Source: Qipengyuania vesicularis (lineage in GTDB: Bacteria; Pseudomonadota; Alphaproteobacteria; Sphingomonadales; Sphingomonadaceae). From it: a stretch of 64,000 nucleotides of DNA. The stretch spans positions 62,001 to 126,000 of the forward strand of contig NZ_JAIGNJ010000004.1 in assembly GCF_019711415.1 (NCBI RefSeq), given 5' to 3'. A program made the position numbers and the translations under genes. Of this stretch, positions 43,974 to 52,837 are shown one piece after another. Position 1 is the first letter of the stretch, and every line of letters starts with the position of its first letter. The notes below the pieces were generated by a model that searched no databases, was not told the DNA's origin, and was given only the letters and a program-made list of their open reading frames with translations.

Positions 43974-45049
43974 CCGCCCATCGCTCTCTGGTTCGCCGCC
44001 TCGACCTCGAGCCGGTGGCGGATCAGGGCGCCGGGCTGGTTTTCCTTGAGCCAGGCCAGCATGTGTTCGCGCACGGCGCAGCGCAGCGTCCACAGATCAC
44101 CGATCGTGTCCGCACTCATGGACAGCCGCAGCTCGATACTTTCGGGATAGGCCTCGGTCATCAGCAGTGCGAGGTTGCGTCCGTCCCACAGCGGGTGCCG
44201 TTTGACGAAGCGCTCGAACTCGGTGCGGATCGGCTCGACCTCGGCCACCGGATCGAGATGGAGCATGACCGGTCCGGTCAGTTTCTCGCTCACGCGCGAC
44301 CAGTTCTCGAAGCTCTGGTCGAGGAAGCGGCTGGTGGGAACGACAAGCACGCGTTCGTCCCAGGTGCGCACCGTTACGAAGCTCATGCGGATTTCCTCGA
44401 CGCGACCCGCCTGCCCGTCGACCTTGACCAGATCGCCGATCCTGAGTGGCTGTGTCAGCGCCATCTGGAGCCCCGCGATCAGTGACTTCAATGCTGGCTG
44501 TGCCGCCGCGCCAACGGCCAGTGCTGCAAGGCCGGCCGATGCCAGCATGGTCGTACCGATGTCGCGTACGCCCGGGATGTTGAACATGATCAGCGAGATG
44601 GTGACGATGATGATCGCCACGCGCACGGTCCGCGAAAGAATGGCGATGCGCGTCCGGTATCCGCGATTTGCGACTTCATCGCCCGTTGCTTCCAGCTGGC
44701 GTTCGTAGCCGATGGCGACGCCCTTCACGAAGCCGAAGGCGACCCAGCCGATCACCGCGGGGGTGATGAAATTGGCAAAGATATCCCAGCCATTGCCGAC
44801 CAGCGCATCGTTTTCGGCGGCGATGTTGATCGCAAAGGCGATCATCGCAAAGCGCATGGGCTTGCGGATCTTCTCGACGATCACGTCGTCCATCAGGCTG
44901 GATGAACTGCGCGTAATCTTGCGCAGCACCATGAAGATCACCCAGTGCACCAGGAAAGCGGCAAGCATTGCGGCGCCCAGTGCAATAAGGGTGTGGATCA
45001 CGCCTTCCTGCGAGATCGGCCAGTTTTCGGGATGGTAGCGGTCCAGCAT
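43970..45049 (-). CDS. Small-conductance mechanosensitive ion channel (MscS family)
   Basis: 359 residues: four to five membrane helices (VIHTLIALGAAMLAAFLVHWVIFMVL; PMRFAMIAFAINIAA; FITPAVIGWVAFGFVKGVAIG; VRVAIIIVTISLIMFNI) and the MscS pore/beta domain TTMLASAGLAALAVGAAAQPALKSLIAGLQMALTQPLRIGDLVKVDGQAGRVEEI (in outline). Probably protects against hypo-osmotic shock. It lacks the BON domain of its paralogue at 25503. It follows the HWE kinase gene with 11 bases between, and shares its stop tetranucleotide with the CDC48 gene. Confidence 0.92.
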   Translation of the reverse strand: MLDRYHPENWPISQEGVIHTLIALGAAMLAAFLVHWVIFMVLRKITRSSSSLMDDVIVEKIRKPMRFAMIAFAINIAAENDALVGNGWDIFANFITPAVIGWVAFGFVKGVAIGYERQLEATGDEVANRGYRTRIAILSRTVRVAIIIVTISLIMFNIPGVRDIGTTMLASAGLAALAVGAAAQPALKSLIAGLQMALTQPLRIGDLVKVDGQAGRVEEIRMSFVTVRTWDERVLVVPTSRFLDQSFENWSRVSEKLTGPVMLHLDPVAEVEPIRTEFERFVKRHPLWDGRNLALLMTEAYPESIELRLSMSADTIGDLWTLRCAVREHMLAWLKENQPGALIRHRLEVEAANQRAMGG

Positions 45050-45060
45050 TGCGCGCAGGC

Positions 45061-46368
45061 TTATGAGCCAGCCGTCTCGGTTGCAAGGCTGGCGGAAGCT
45101 TCGGTGTGGGGCAGGGTGATCGTGACGACCAGCCCATCCGCTGTGAAATCGCGTGTGACGCTGCCGCCGAACTGGCGGGCCGCGCTGTCCATCAGCATGC
45201 TGCCGAATCCTTTACGTTCGGGCGTCTCGCCATTGCCCGCGCCTGCCTCGTGCCAGGTCAGGACGACGGAATCGCCCTCCTGCGTCCACGAAACCTCGAT
45301 CTCGCCGCCGTTGGACCATGCCCCGTATTTGACCGCGTTGGTGGTCAACTCATGCAGCACGAGACCGAGAGGGGTGATCCGTTTCGCAGGGAGCAGGATC
45401 TCAGGGCCGGAAATCGAGGCCGTCTGCGTCTGCGAACGATAAGGCGCAAGAGTGGTCTCTATCAGCGCCTCGAGCGAGGCAAGCTCGCGGTCGAGCTCGC
45501 CCTGGCTCACTTCATGGGCGACGAGCAGCGCGCGAATACGCTGGGCGATTGCTTCCGTTACCGGCTTGGCTTCGGGCTTGTCGCGCGCGCTCATCTGCAC
45601 GATCGCGAGCACGACGGCGAAGAGGTTCTTGACCCGGTGATTGAGCTCGCGGGCGAGCAGGTCGGCCCGGTCGCGCGCCTCGCTGATGGCGAATGCCTGC
45701 GCGGCTTCGGCTTCGGCCCGGGCAGCGCGACCGACAAGCCTCGAGCCGAGGACGATCGCAATCAGGAGCAGGGCGATGAGCGCGCCAAGCAGCGGGAAGA
45801 CCCGTCCTTCGATGCGCGCCGTCTCGCTTTGTTGGTCGGACAGGATCTGGCGTTCGATCTGCTCCATCTCTCCGATTGCGCGGCGCAGGCGTTCCATCGT
45901 CTCCTGTCCTTCATCGGACAGGACAGCCCGGCGCGCATCGAGCAGCCGTCCGTCTTCGAGCAGGATGACCGAAGCCTCCATCTCGTCGAACTTGGCGCGG
46001 GAGAGGGCGTCGATCTCGTCGAGCAGCTCTTCCTGACGACTGGTTGCCTGATCCGACAGCAGCTCGCGCAGGCGGTCGAGCGCCGGCTCGATCTGCTCGC
46101 TGCCCTGCTGGTAGGAGCGCAGGTATCGCCGGTCGAGCGTGATGAGGTATCCGCGCTGGCCGGTTTCACCGTTGAGCGCAGCGGTATGCACCTGCTGCAA
46201 TTCGTTCAGCACGTCGCTGGTCAGGGCTGCCTGCTCGCGTTCTTCGCGTTCGGCCTCGACGGTCTGGTAAACGAGGTAGATCAATCCCAGCATGGCGCCG
46301 CCGATGACCAGCAACAGGGCGGCATTGGGCCAGCGCATGGGCAATCGAAGGCGGTCGGACAGCGGCAT
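45061..46368 (-). CDS. CHASE3-domain HWE-family sensor histidine kinase
   Basis: 435 residues. Two membrane helices (about 15-35 and 195-220) flank a periplasmic CHASE3 domain, recognisable by ALNGETGQRGYLITLDRRYLRSYQ. The cytoplasmic kinase has the HWE/HisKA_2 phospho-acceptor ELNHRVKNLFAVVLAIVQMSARD, the Asn of the ATP lid in LVLHELTTNAVKYGAWS, and GFGSMLMDSAARQFGG. HWE kinases often feed the PhyR-EcfG stress response in this group; no cognate regulator is adjacent. ATG 46368 lies two bases after the polA stop. Confidence 0.92.
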   Translation of the reverse strand: MPLSDRLRLPMRWPNAALLLVIGGAMLGLIYLVYQTVEAEREEREQAALTSDVLNELQQVHTAALNGETGQRGYLITLDRRYLRSYQQGSEQIEPALDRLRELLSDQATSRQEELLDEIDALSRAKFDEMEASVILLEDGRLLDARRAVLSDEGQETMERLRRAIGEMEQIERQILSDQQSETARIEGRVFPLLGALIALLLIAIVLGSRLVGRAARAEAEAAQAFAISEARDRADLLARELNHRVKNLFAVVLAIVQMSARDKPEAKPVTEAIAQRIRALLVAHEVSQGELDRELASLEALIETTLAPYRSQTQTASISGPEILLPAKRITPLGLVLHELTTNAVKYGAWSNGGEIEVSWTQEGDSVVLTWHEAGAGNGETPERKGFGSMLMDSAARQFGGSVTRDFTADGLVVTITLPHTEASASLATETAGS

Positions 46369-46369
46369 G

Positions 46370-49204
46370 TCAGTGCGCCGCGCCCCAGCTCTTGCCAGTG
46401 CCGATCTCGACCCCAAGCGGGACTGAAAGCTCGACCGCAGGTTTTGCTGCGTCGGCCATGACCTGCTCGATGACCGCCGAAGCCGCCTCGACATCGCCCT
46501 CGGGCAACTCGAAAACAAGCTCGTCGTGCACCTGCAGCAGCATGCGCACGTGGCTGAGCCCCGCCTCTGCCAGCGCAGGGTTCATGCGCACCATGGCGCG
46601 CTTGATGATGTCCGCGCTAGTGCCCTGGATGGGGGCGTTGATCGCGGCGCGCTCGCTACCCTGCCGCTCGGCCTGGTTCTTCGAATTGATCCGCGGGAAC
46701 CACGTCTTGCGGCCGAACAGCGTCTCCGAATAGCCCTTTTCGCGTACGCTCTCGAGCGTGTGGAGAATGTACTTCTGGATGCCCGGGAAACGCTGGAAAT
46801 AGGTGTCGATCATGGCCTGCGCCTCGTCGGGCTCGACCTTCAACCGACCCGCGAGTCCCCAGCGCGAAATGCCATATAGGATGGCGAAGTTGATCGTCTT
46901 GGCGCGCGCGCGGGTGTCGCGGGTGACTTCACCGAACATTTCGGTCGCGGTACGCGCATGGATGTCCTCGCCGTTCTCGAAGGCTTCCTTCAGCGGCCCA
47001 ACATCGGCCATGTGCGCCGCGAGCCGCAGCTCGATCTGCGAATAGTCGGCGGCAAGCAGGACATTGCCGTCCTCTGCCACGAAGGCATCGCGGATCTGAC
47101 GGCCGATTTCGGTGCGGATAGGGATATTCTGCAGGTTCGGATCGGTTGAAGAGAGGCGGCCCGTCTGCGCGCCGACGAGGCTGTAGCTCGTGTGGACACG
47201 CCCCGTTTCCGGATTGATCGCTTCCTGCAATGCGTCGGTATAGGTCGATTTCAATTTCGCCAGGTGGCGCCATTCGAGCACCTTGTCGGCGATCTCGGCG
47301 CCTTCGCCCGACAGCCGCTCGAGCACAGACTGGTCGGTCGAGTACTGGCCGCTCTTGCCCTTCTTGCCGCCCTTGTAGCCAAGCTTGTCGAACAGGATCT
47401 CGCCCAGTTGCTTGGGGCTGCCGACGGCAAATTCCTGCCCGGCGAGTTCGTGGATCTCGCCCTCCAGCCTGCCTGTCGTGTTGGCGAACTCTTCCGACAG
47501 CTTGGCGAGCCGCGCACGGTCGACCTTGATGCCGTGACGCTCCATTCCGGCGACGACCGGGACCAGCGGACGATCGACACGCTCGTAGATTTTCGTGCCG
47601 CCCTCCACGGGAAGCCGGCGCTTCAACATCGCGTGAAGCCGCCAGGTCACATCGGCGTCCTCGGCGGCATATTCGGTTGCCTTGTCGAGCGGGACTTCGG
47701 CAAAGGGGATGGCTTTCTTGCCTGTGCCGCACAGTTCCTTGAAGCTGATGCAGCTGTGGCCGAGGTGGCGCTCGGCAAGCTCGTCCATGCCGTGTCCGCC
47801 CCCGATTCCGGCCTCGCTGCGCCCGGCATCGAGCGCGAAGCTGATGATCATCGTATCGTCTATCGGACCGACCGCGATTCCTTCGCGCGCCAGCACGTTG
47901 AGATCGTATTTCCCATTCTGGAAGACCTTGAGGATCGCCTCGTCCTCGAGGATCGGCTTGAGCGCAGCGACTGCCGCAGCCTTGTCGATCTGTTCGGGTT
48001 TTTCGGCGAACATGTCGCTGCCGCCATGGCCGAGAGGAATGTAGCAGGCATCGTTGGGCCCCAGCGCAAGGCTCACCCCGACCAGCCGCGCGCGGATCGC
48101 GTCGAGGCTGTCGGTCTCCGTATCGACCGCGACCAATCGCGCTGCCTTGGCGCGCTCGATCCACGCCTCAAGCTGGCCCATCGATTGGACGCATTCATAT
48201 GTGCTGCGATCGATCTCCGGCAGCTCTGGCAGCGGCTGGGTGTTTCCATCGCTGCTTGCTTCGGCACTTTCGGTTTCCTGCTTGGCCGGGTTGAGGTCGG
48301 TGGCACGGTTGGGGCTGCCTGTCCCGGCATCAAGCCGCCGCAGCAGGCTGGTGAAGCCATGTTTTTCGAGGAAGGCGGCCAGCGGTTCGCTCGGCACGCC
48401 GTCGAGCTTCATGTCCTCGAGCTCGATCGGGAGCGGGCAGTCTTCCTTGAGCGTCACGAGCACGCGGCTGAGTTCCGCATCCTCGCGATGTTCGATCAGC
48501 CGCTCCTTGAGCTTGCTCTTCTTCATGTCCTCGGCCGAATCGAGCGCGGCGGTCAGGTCGCCGTGCTCGGCGATCAGCTTGCTCGCGGTCTTGGGGCCGA
48601 CGCCGAAAATGCCGGGGATGTTGTCGACCGAATCGCCCATCAGCGCGAGCACATCGCCGACCTTCTCCGGCGGGACACCGAATTTCTCCTCCACCTCAGG
48701 GATATAGATGCGCGCGCTCTTCATCGTGTCGAGCATGTCGATCCGCGCGCCATTCTCCTCGCCGACGAGCTGCATCAGGTCCTTGTCGGAGGACACGATC
48801 GTCACGTCCCAGCCCTCGCGCTGCGCGGCGCGTGCGTATGAGGCGATCATGTCGTCCGCCTCGACGTCGGGCTCTTCGACGAGCGGCAGGCTGAAGGCAC
48901 GGGTGGCATCGCGGATCAGCGGGAATTGCGGGACGAGGTCTTCCGGTGGAGGCGGGCGATTGGCCTTGTACTGGTCGTAGATCTCGTTGCGAAACGACTT
49001 GCTCGATTTGTCGAGCACCACCGCGAGGTGAGTCGGGCCGTCCGCCTTGTCGAGATCGTCGGCCAGCTTCCACAGCATGGTGGTGTAGCCGTAAACCGCT
49101 CCTACTGGCGTTCCTTCGGGGTCCGTCAGAGGCGGCAGCCGGTGGTATGCCCTGAAGATATAGGCGGACCCGTCGACGAGGTAGAGGTGCTTCTTATCGG
49201 CCAT
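46370..49204 (-). CDS. polA: DNA polymerase I
   Basis: Gap-filling and Okazaki fragment polymerase. 944 residues: 5' nuclease domain (KKHLYLVDGSAYIFRAYH; EADDMIASYA; SSDKDLMQLV; GDSVDNIPGIFGVGPKTA), a 3'-5' exonuclease domain with acidic residues retained (VAVDTETDSLD), and the polymerase domain with ADYSQIELRLAAH, the O-helix R..K..FAILYG (RARAKTINFAILYGIS) and MLLQVHDELVFELP. ATG 49204 gives MADKKHLYLVDGSAY; the frame continues 46 codons upstream without similarity. Operon with the HWE kinase and channel genes. Confidence 0.97.
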   Translation of the reverse strand: MADKKHLYLVDGSAYIFRAYHRLPPLTDPEGTPVGAVYGYTTMLWKLADDLDKADGPTHLAVVLDKSSKSFRNEIYDQYKANRPPPPEDLVPQFPLIRDATRAFSLPLVEEPDVEADDMIASYARAAQREGWDVTIVSSDKDLMQLVGEENGARIDMLDTMKSARIYIPEVEEKFGVPPEKVGDVLALMGDSVDNIPGIFGVGPKTASKLIAEHGDLTAALDSAEDMKKSKLKERLIEHREDAELSRVLVTLKEDCPLPIELEDMKLDGVPSEPLAAFLEKHGFTSLLRRLDAGTGSPNRATDLNPAKQETESAEASSDGNTQPLPELPEIDRSTYECVQSMGQLEAWIERAKAARLVAVDTETDSLDAIRARLVGVSLALGPNDACYIPLGHGGSDMFAEKPEQIDKAAAVAALKPILEDEAILKVFQNGKYDLNVLAREGIAVGPIDDTMIISFALDAGRSEAGIGGGHGMDELAERHLGHSCISFKELCGTGKKAIPFAEVPLDKATEYAAEDADVTWRLHAMLKRRLPVEGGTKIYERVDRPLVPVVAGMERHGIKVDRARLAKLSEEFANTTGRLEGEIHELAGQEFAVGSPKQLGEILFDKLGYKGGKKGKSGQYSTDQSVLERLSGEGAEIADKVLEWRHLAKLKSTYTDALQEAINPETGRVHTSYSLVGAQTGRLSSTDPNLQNIPIRTEIGRQIRDAFVAEDGNVLLAADYSQIELRLAAHMADVGPLKEAFENGEDIHARTATEMFGEVTRDTRARAKTINFAILYGISRWGLAGRLKVEPDEAQAMIDTYFQRFPGIQKYILHTLESVREKGYSETLFGRKTWFPRINSKNQAERQGSERAAINAPIQGTSADIIKRAMVRMNPALAEAGLSHVRMLLQVHDELVFELPEGDVEAASAVIEQVMADAAKPAVELSVPLGVEIGTGKSWGAAH

Positions 49205-49450
49205 TGCGCAAGGCGTTAGCAGCGAGTCGCAGCCTTGGGGAGCGTTTTGGCGCGGAAAAATGTTGGCCGAAAAATGGCGGAAATACGGCAGATTGAGGCC
49301 AGATGATGGCAAAATGTGGCGAATTCGCTTGCTACGCCACAATCCGGCCTTTATTTAGACACTGTAAGGCCCGATTTGACGGACCTTGCGCGGGAGGGCC
49401 CTCAGGGTTTCCAACCGCACCACATACTCGCTGTTTAAGGAATTATTCTT

Positions 49451-49687
49451 ATGCGTAAGATCGCTCTTGTCGCTGCCGCTTCGGCCGCTGCCCTCTCGCT
49501 CGCTGCTTGCTCGGAAGCTACCGAAGAAGCTGCAGAAGAAACCGTTGATTCGGCTGCTGCTGACACCGAAGCAAACATGGAAGCTGCTGGCGAATCGATG
49601 GAAGCTGCTGGTGACGAAGTCGCTGAAGAAGCTGCTGAAGCTGCTGGCGAAGTCGAAGCTGAAGCTGAAGAAGCTGCTGCTGAGTAA
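49451..49687 (+). CDS. Ala/Glu-rich small lipoprotein
   Basis: 78 residues: signal peptide with lipobox LAAC (MRKIALVAAASAAALSLAACS), then a tail built almost only of Ala, Glu, Gly, Met, Asp and Val in short repeats (EAAGESMEAAGDEVAEEAAEAAGEVEAEAEE). It should form an acidic amphipathic helix or coiled coil anchored in the outer membrane. Codons are strikingly uniform, almost all GCT for Ala and GAA for Glu, unlike neighbours that use GCC/GCG and GAG, as in very highly expressed genes. AAGGAA precedes ATG 49451, and a strong hairpin follows. Confidence 0.82.
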   Translation: MRKIALVAAASAAALSLAACSEATEEAAEETVDSAAADTEANMEAAGESMEAAGDEVAEEAAEAAGEVEAEAEEAAAE

Positions 49688-49720
49688 TTCAGCGCGCTTC
49701 AGACCGCTTACGGTTTGAAC

Positions 49721-49757
49721 AGGAAAGGGCAGTGCCGCGAGGCGCTGCCCTTTTCCT
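49721..49757. terminator. Bidirectional terminator
   Basis: A 16-bp stem with one bulge and one G-T pair (49721-49736 with 49741-49757) closes a GCGA loop between the lipoprotein gene and the convergent beta-lactamase gene. The arm ends in TTTTCC on the plus strand. Confidence 0.75.
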
Positions 49758-49780
49758 TTGTGCGATATCAGTTGTGCGGA

Positions 49781-50839
49781 TCAGCCGCCATATTCGGCGT
49801 CCGCCCAGACTCGGCGATCCTCATCGGAATTGGAAAAACCGCGATAGAGCGCCTCGGTAATCGTCGAGATGCGCGCATCGCGCATCCGGCGCGCCTCCAG
49901 TTTGAGGCCCCGATTACCGTTCTCCGAAGCCATCGAGGTGCTCTGCCCCGTAACATAGATGGCGACTGCGATCGGGCGACCGTCGGCCGTATGGAAGATG
50001 CCGATATCGCTGGCCGTGCGGCTCAGCGTTCCGGTCTTGTTGGCGAGCTGTGCGCTCATCGGGAGCGCAGAACGCATGCGCTTCTTGCCGGTGGTTGTCG
50101 CGCGCATGGCATCCATGATGACCTGTCGCGAGGAAGCACTCAGCCACTTGCCTTGGTAGATGCCCGCCAGAAGCTGACCCATGGCTCGCGGGGTCGCGCT
50201 GTCGCGGGTGTCGACGCTCGATGCCGGATCGATACGTCCATCCTCGCGAATGAGGGTGGCAATGTCCCGGGTCAGTTCGAAATCCTTGATACCGGCTGTT
50301 CTGCGCATCCAGGCGTTGACTACCTGCGGCCCACCGACAGCGTTCAGCATCGCATCCGTGCAGGAATTGCAGCTCTTGCTGATCATCAGGTCGATATGTT
50401 CTTGCGCCGTGAGATAGGCACCGCCGCGGCGCGGCAGTCGCCACTCGCTGGTGAGCGTCCATTTCCCCGCATCGACGCCCGCCAGGTACACGGCGGCAAT
50501 GGCAACCTTGCTGGTGCTGGCCATCGGGAAGCGCTGGTCGGCGAGAACATCGATCTCCTGTCCGCTGGACAGGTCGATGGCATAGACGCCTATGCGTCCG
50601 CGCGAACCGTCGGCGAGGCGCGCGATGTGCTGTTCCAGCCCGGAATCGTAGACCGCGTCGAACCGCTCGGGCGTCCGTGCCTCGGTGCCCAGTACGCTGT
50701 CGAATTGATCGGCGACCTCGCTACCGAGGACCGAGTCGAATTCGGCGCTGTAATCGGTACTTTGCGCATACGACGTAGCCGGAGCCGCAAGAGCGAGCGC
50801 TCCTGCAGCCAGTCCAATTCCAATTCTCATGATCCGCAT
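49781..50839 (-). CDS. Class A beta-lactamase homologue with N-terminal extension
   Basis: 352 residues, about 60 longer than typical. After the signal peptide (MRIMRIGIGLAAGALALAAPATSYA) comes an extension with an internal repeat (AEFDSVLGSE, DQFDSVLGTE, ERFDAVYDS). The serine hydrolase core has the nucleophile STSK (ASTSKVAIAAVYL), SCN at the SDN position and KTG (ANKTGTLSRTASDIGIF). The omega loop is unusual: REDGRIDP where class A enzymes have RWExxLN, so Glu166 and Asn170 are not clearly kept. May be a beta-lactamase, esterase or peptidoglycan-related enzyme. ATG 50839 follows AGGA. Confidence 0.82.
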   Translation of the reverse strand: MRIMRIGIGLAAGALALAAPATSYAQSTDYSAEFDSVLGSEVADQFDSVLGTEARTPERFDAVYDSGLEQHIARLADGSRGRIGVYAIDLSSGQEIDVLADQRFPMASTSKVAIAAVYLAGVDAGKWTLTSEWRLPRRGGAYLTAQEHIDLMISKSCNSCTDAMLNAVGGPQVVNAWMRRTAGIKDFELTRDIATLIREDGRIDPASSVDTRDSATPRAMGQLLAGIYQGKWLSASSRQVIMDAMRATTTGKKRMRSALPMSAQLANKTGTLSRTASDIGIFHTADGRPIAVAIYVTGQSTSMASENGNRGLKLEARRMRDARISTITEALYRGFSNSDEDRRVWADAEYGG

Positions 50840-50971
50840 GGTCATCCTGATACCAGATTCATGGTTGTCGGAACATTAACGCAAGAGAAGAATCATGCGC
50901 AAGAATCGTCGCGACAAAAAGTGTCGTGATTGCGACGTCCCATTGTGGCGCAATGAAATTTCGTGAGCCGG

Positions 50972-51379
50972 TCAGGCGGCCGCGATGACCTTTTCGATCC
51001 GCTCGGTCGGTTCGCCTGTCACCGTCTTGTCGATCTCACCGATCAGGCGTTTCTCGAGTTCGGAATGATAATGGCGGCGCATCTCGCCAAGCGTCTTCGG
51101 ATCGGCGATAACGAGGACATCGGTGAGCTCGCCTGATATCGCTTTCGCATTGAGCCATTCGGCGGCGGCGGCACCATGCGCCAGCTCATTCAGGTCGGTC
51201 GCTCCGGTACGCTGGCCGATATCGTCCTGGTGCCTGACCCCGGCGCTGAAATTGGATGCGGTCAGGTCGGGCTTTTGCGCGCCTTCGAGGCGCGGCTCGA
51301 AGGGCTGACCCTTGTTCTGCATGACGGTGAAATTCTCGCCATCGACGATTGCGACATGGGCCTTGTGCGGCAGCTTCAT
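50972..51379 (-). CDS. Host attachment family protein
   Basis: 135 residues matching the small proteins named Host_attach (bacterial archaeo-eukaryotic release factor 1-like group): KAHVAIVDGENFTVMQNKG at the start, RHQDDIGQRTGATDLNELAHGAAAAEWLNAKAISGELTDVLVIADPKTLGEMRRHYHSELEKRL in outline, and a VTGEPTERIEKVI tail. The name comes from an Agrobacterium study and the real function is uncertain; related families are predicted ribosome- or RNA-associated hydrolases. CAAGGAGTC precedes ATG 51379. Confidence 0.88.
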   Translation of the reverse strand: MKLPHKAHVAIVDGENFTVMQNKGQPFEPRLEGAQKPDLTASNFSAGVRHQDDIGQRTGATDLNELAHGAAAAEWLNAKAISGELTDVLVIADPKTLGEMRRHYHSELEKRLIGEIDKTVTGEPTERIEKVIAAA

Positions 51380-51481
51380 GGGTCGTGACTCCTTGGATTT
51401 CTGTGCTTCACCGGATCAACGAACGAGGCGCGCGAGAGGTCCGACCTTGTGAGGGCGTCTGGCTTGGGCCACACACTCCGC

Positions 51482-52837
51482 ATGGGAGAGAATGACGGTG
51501 CGAGCCAATTGATCGAGGGACTGACGCGGGCGCTTGCACGCGCGGGGCTCGGTGCACCCGACAAGCTCGAGCGGTTGACGGGCGGCGCCACGATGGAGAG
51601 CTGGCGTTTCTCGGCTGGCGGCGAGGACTATGTGCTGCGCCGCGCGCCCAGCCTCGCCATGATCGAAGAGCGCCCCTTCGGCCATGACACCGAGGCGGCA
51701 ATCATCCGCGAGGCCCACGCCGCTGGCGTCGCCGCGCCCGAGGTTGTGGTGGAGTTGCAGGACAGCGACCAGATCGGGAGCGGCTTTGTCATGCGGGCCT
51801 TGCCGGGTACACCGGACCCGCGTGAGATCCTTGCGATGGAAGAGCCGGACAGGCTGCTCGCCGAGGCAGCCGCCAACCTCGCGCGCATCCATGCAATTCC
51901 TGCGGCCGACCTGCCCCAGGATGTGCCCGTCCTCGATTATGCGGAAGGTATCGCGAAGCTGTGCGAGCAATTCGAGGAGGCCGGCGGCGACCGTCCGATC
52001 ATCGCGCTGGGCCTGCGCTGGCTGATGGACAATGTGCCAGAGCCGATCGAGCCGGTACTTAACCACGGCGATTTCCGCATGGGCAATTTGCTGGCGCAGG
52101 ATGGCTGGCTGACCGGGGTGCTCGACTGGGAGCTTGCCCATTTTGGCGACTATCACGAAGATCTGGCGTTCGGCTGCATGCCCGTGTGGCGGTTCGGAGC
52201 CTATGACCGCCCGGCGCTGGGGCTGGGCTCGCTCGAAGACTATTTCTCGGCCTATGAGGCGAACGGCGGGCGGACGGTCGATCCAGCGCGTTTCCGCTTC
52301 TGGACGATCTATCGCACTGTCTGGTGGGCGCTCGGCTGCCTAAAGAATGCACGCATGTGGCGCAGCGGCGAAGACCGGATGCTGGAGCGCGTGGTGATCT
52401 CGCGGCGAACGAGCGAGCAGGAGGTGGACCTGCTACTGCTGCTTGAAGAGGACGCGCCTGCAGAGGAGCTAAAACGCCAAGTTATTGCTTACGAAAATTT
52501 CACTCCGCCGGAAGGGGAAGCCGCCATTTCGGAAATCGCTGAGGCTATTTCCGATTGGTTGGACACCATCAAACACAAGATGGAGGGACATGACCGCTTC
52601 CAACTAGCGGTTGCTCGCAATGCCTTGGGGATGATCTCACGCGAGGATCGAAGCCTCTCCACCCTTGCTCTCCAACATTGGGACTGGTGCAAGGCTATTC
52701 TCGCGGGGGATGTAGGTTTGGAGACTCCTGAATTCTTGGCCATGGCCAGAGCATGGGCACTTCTCAAGCTTGAGGCAGACGTTCCCAAATACCCCTCGCT
52801 CGAAGTGGCGCGGCGCAAATGGTTGGGAGAGCATTGA
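51482..52837 (+). CDS. Aminoglycoside phosphotransferase-like kinase fused to a DUF6285-like domain
   Basis: 451 residues. Residues 1-335 are an APH/ACAD10-like kinase: LTGGATMESWRFSAGG, catalytic loop LNHGDFRMGNLL, and VLDWELAHFGDYHEDLAF. These kinases sit next to acyl-CoA dehydrogenases and probably phosphorylate hydroxyacyl groups. The last 115 residues (from about DAPAEELKRQVIAYENF) look like the small DUF6285-type protein that usually follows as a separate gene; the DNA there is about 56% G+C. ATG 51482 is used, but GTG 51449 has a better ribosome-binding site (GAGAGG). The stop overlaps the next start as TGATG. Confidence 0.85.
   Translation: MGENDGASQLIEGLTRALARAGLGAPDKLERLTGGATMESWRFSAGGEDYVLRRAPSLAMIEERPFGHDTEAAIIREAHAAGVAAPEVVVELQDSDQIGSGFVMRALPGTPDPREILAMEEPDRLLAEAAANLARIHAIPAADLPQDVPVLDYAEGIAKLCEQFEEAGGDRPIIALGLRWLMDNVPEPIEPVLNHGDFRMGNLLAQDGWLTGVLDWELAHFGDYHEDLAFGCMPVWRFGAYDRPALGLGSLEDYFSAYEANGGRTVDPARFRFWTIYRTVWWALGCLKNARMWRSGEDRMLERVVISRRTSEQEVDLLLLLEEDAPAEELKRQVIAYENFTPPEGEAAISEIAEAISDWLDTIKHKMEGHDRFQLAVARNALGMISREDRSLSTLALQHWDWCKAILAGDVGLETPEFLAMARAWALLKLEADVPKYPSLEVARRKWLGEH

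Noticed and set aside
45106..46461. 451-residue frame antisense to the HWE kinase
   Set aside because: Shadow of a well-supported kinase gene; no recognisable domain.
49386..49718. Lys/Leu-rich 110-residue frame overlapping the small lipoprotein
   Set aside because: It arises from reading the GAAGCTGCT repeat in another phase (AAG, CTG). The lipoprotein frame has the ribosome-binding site, signal peptide and lipobox.
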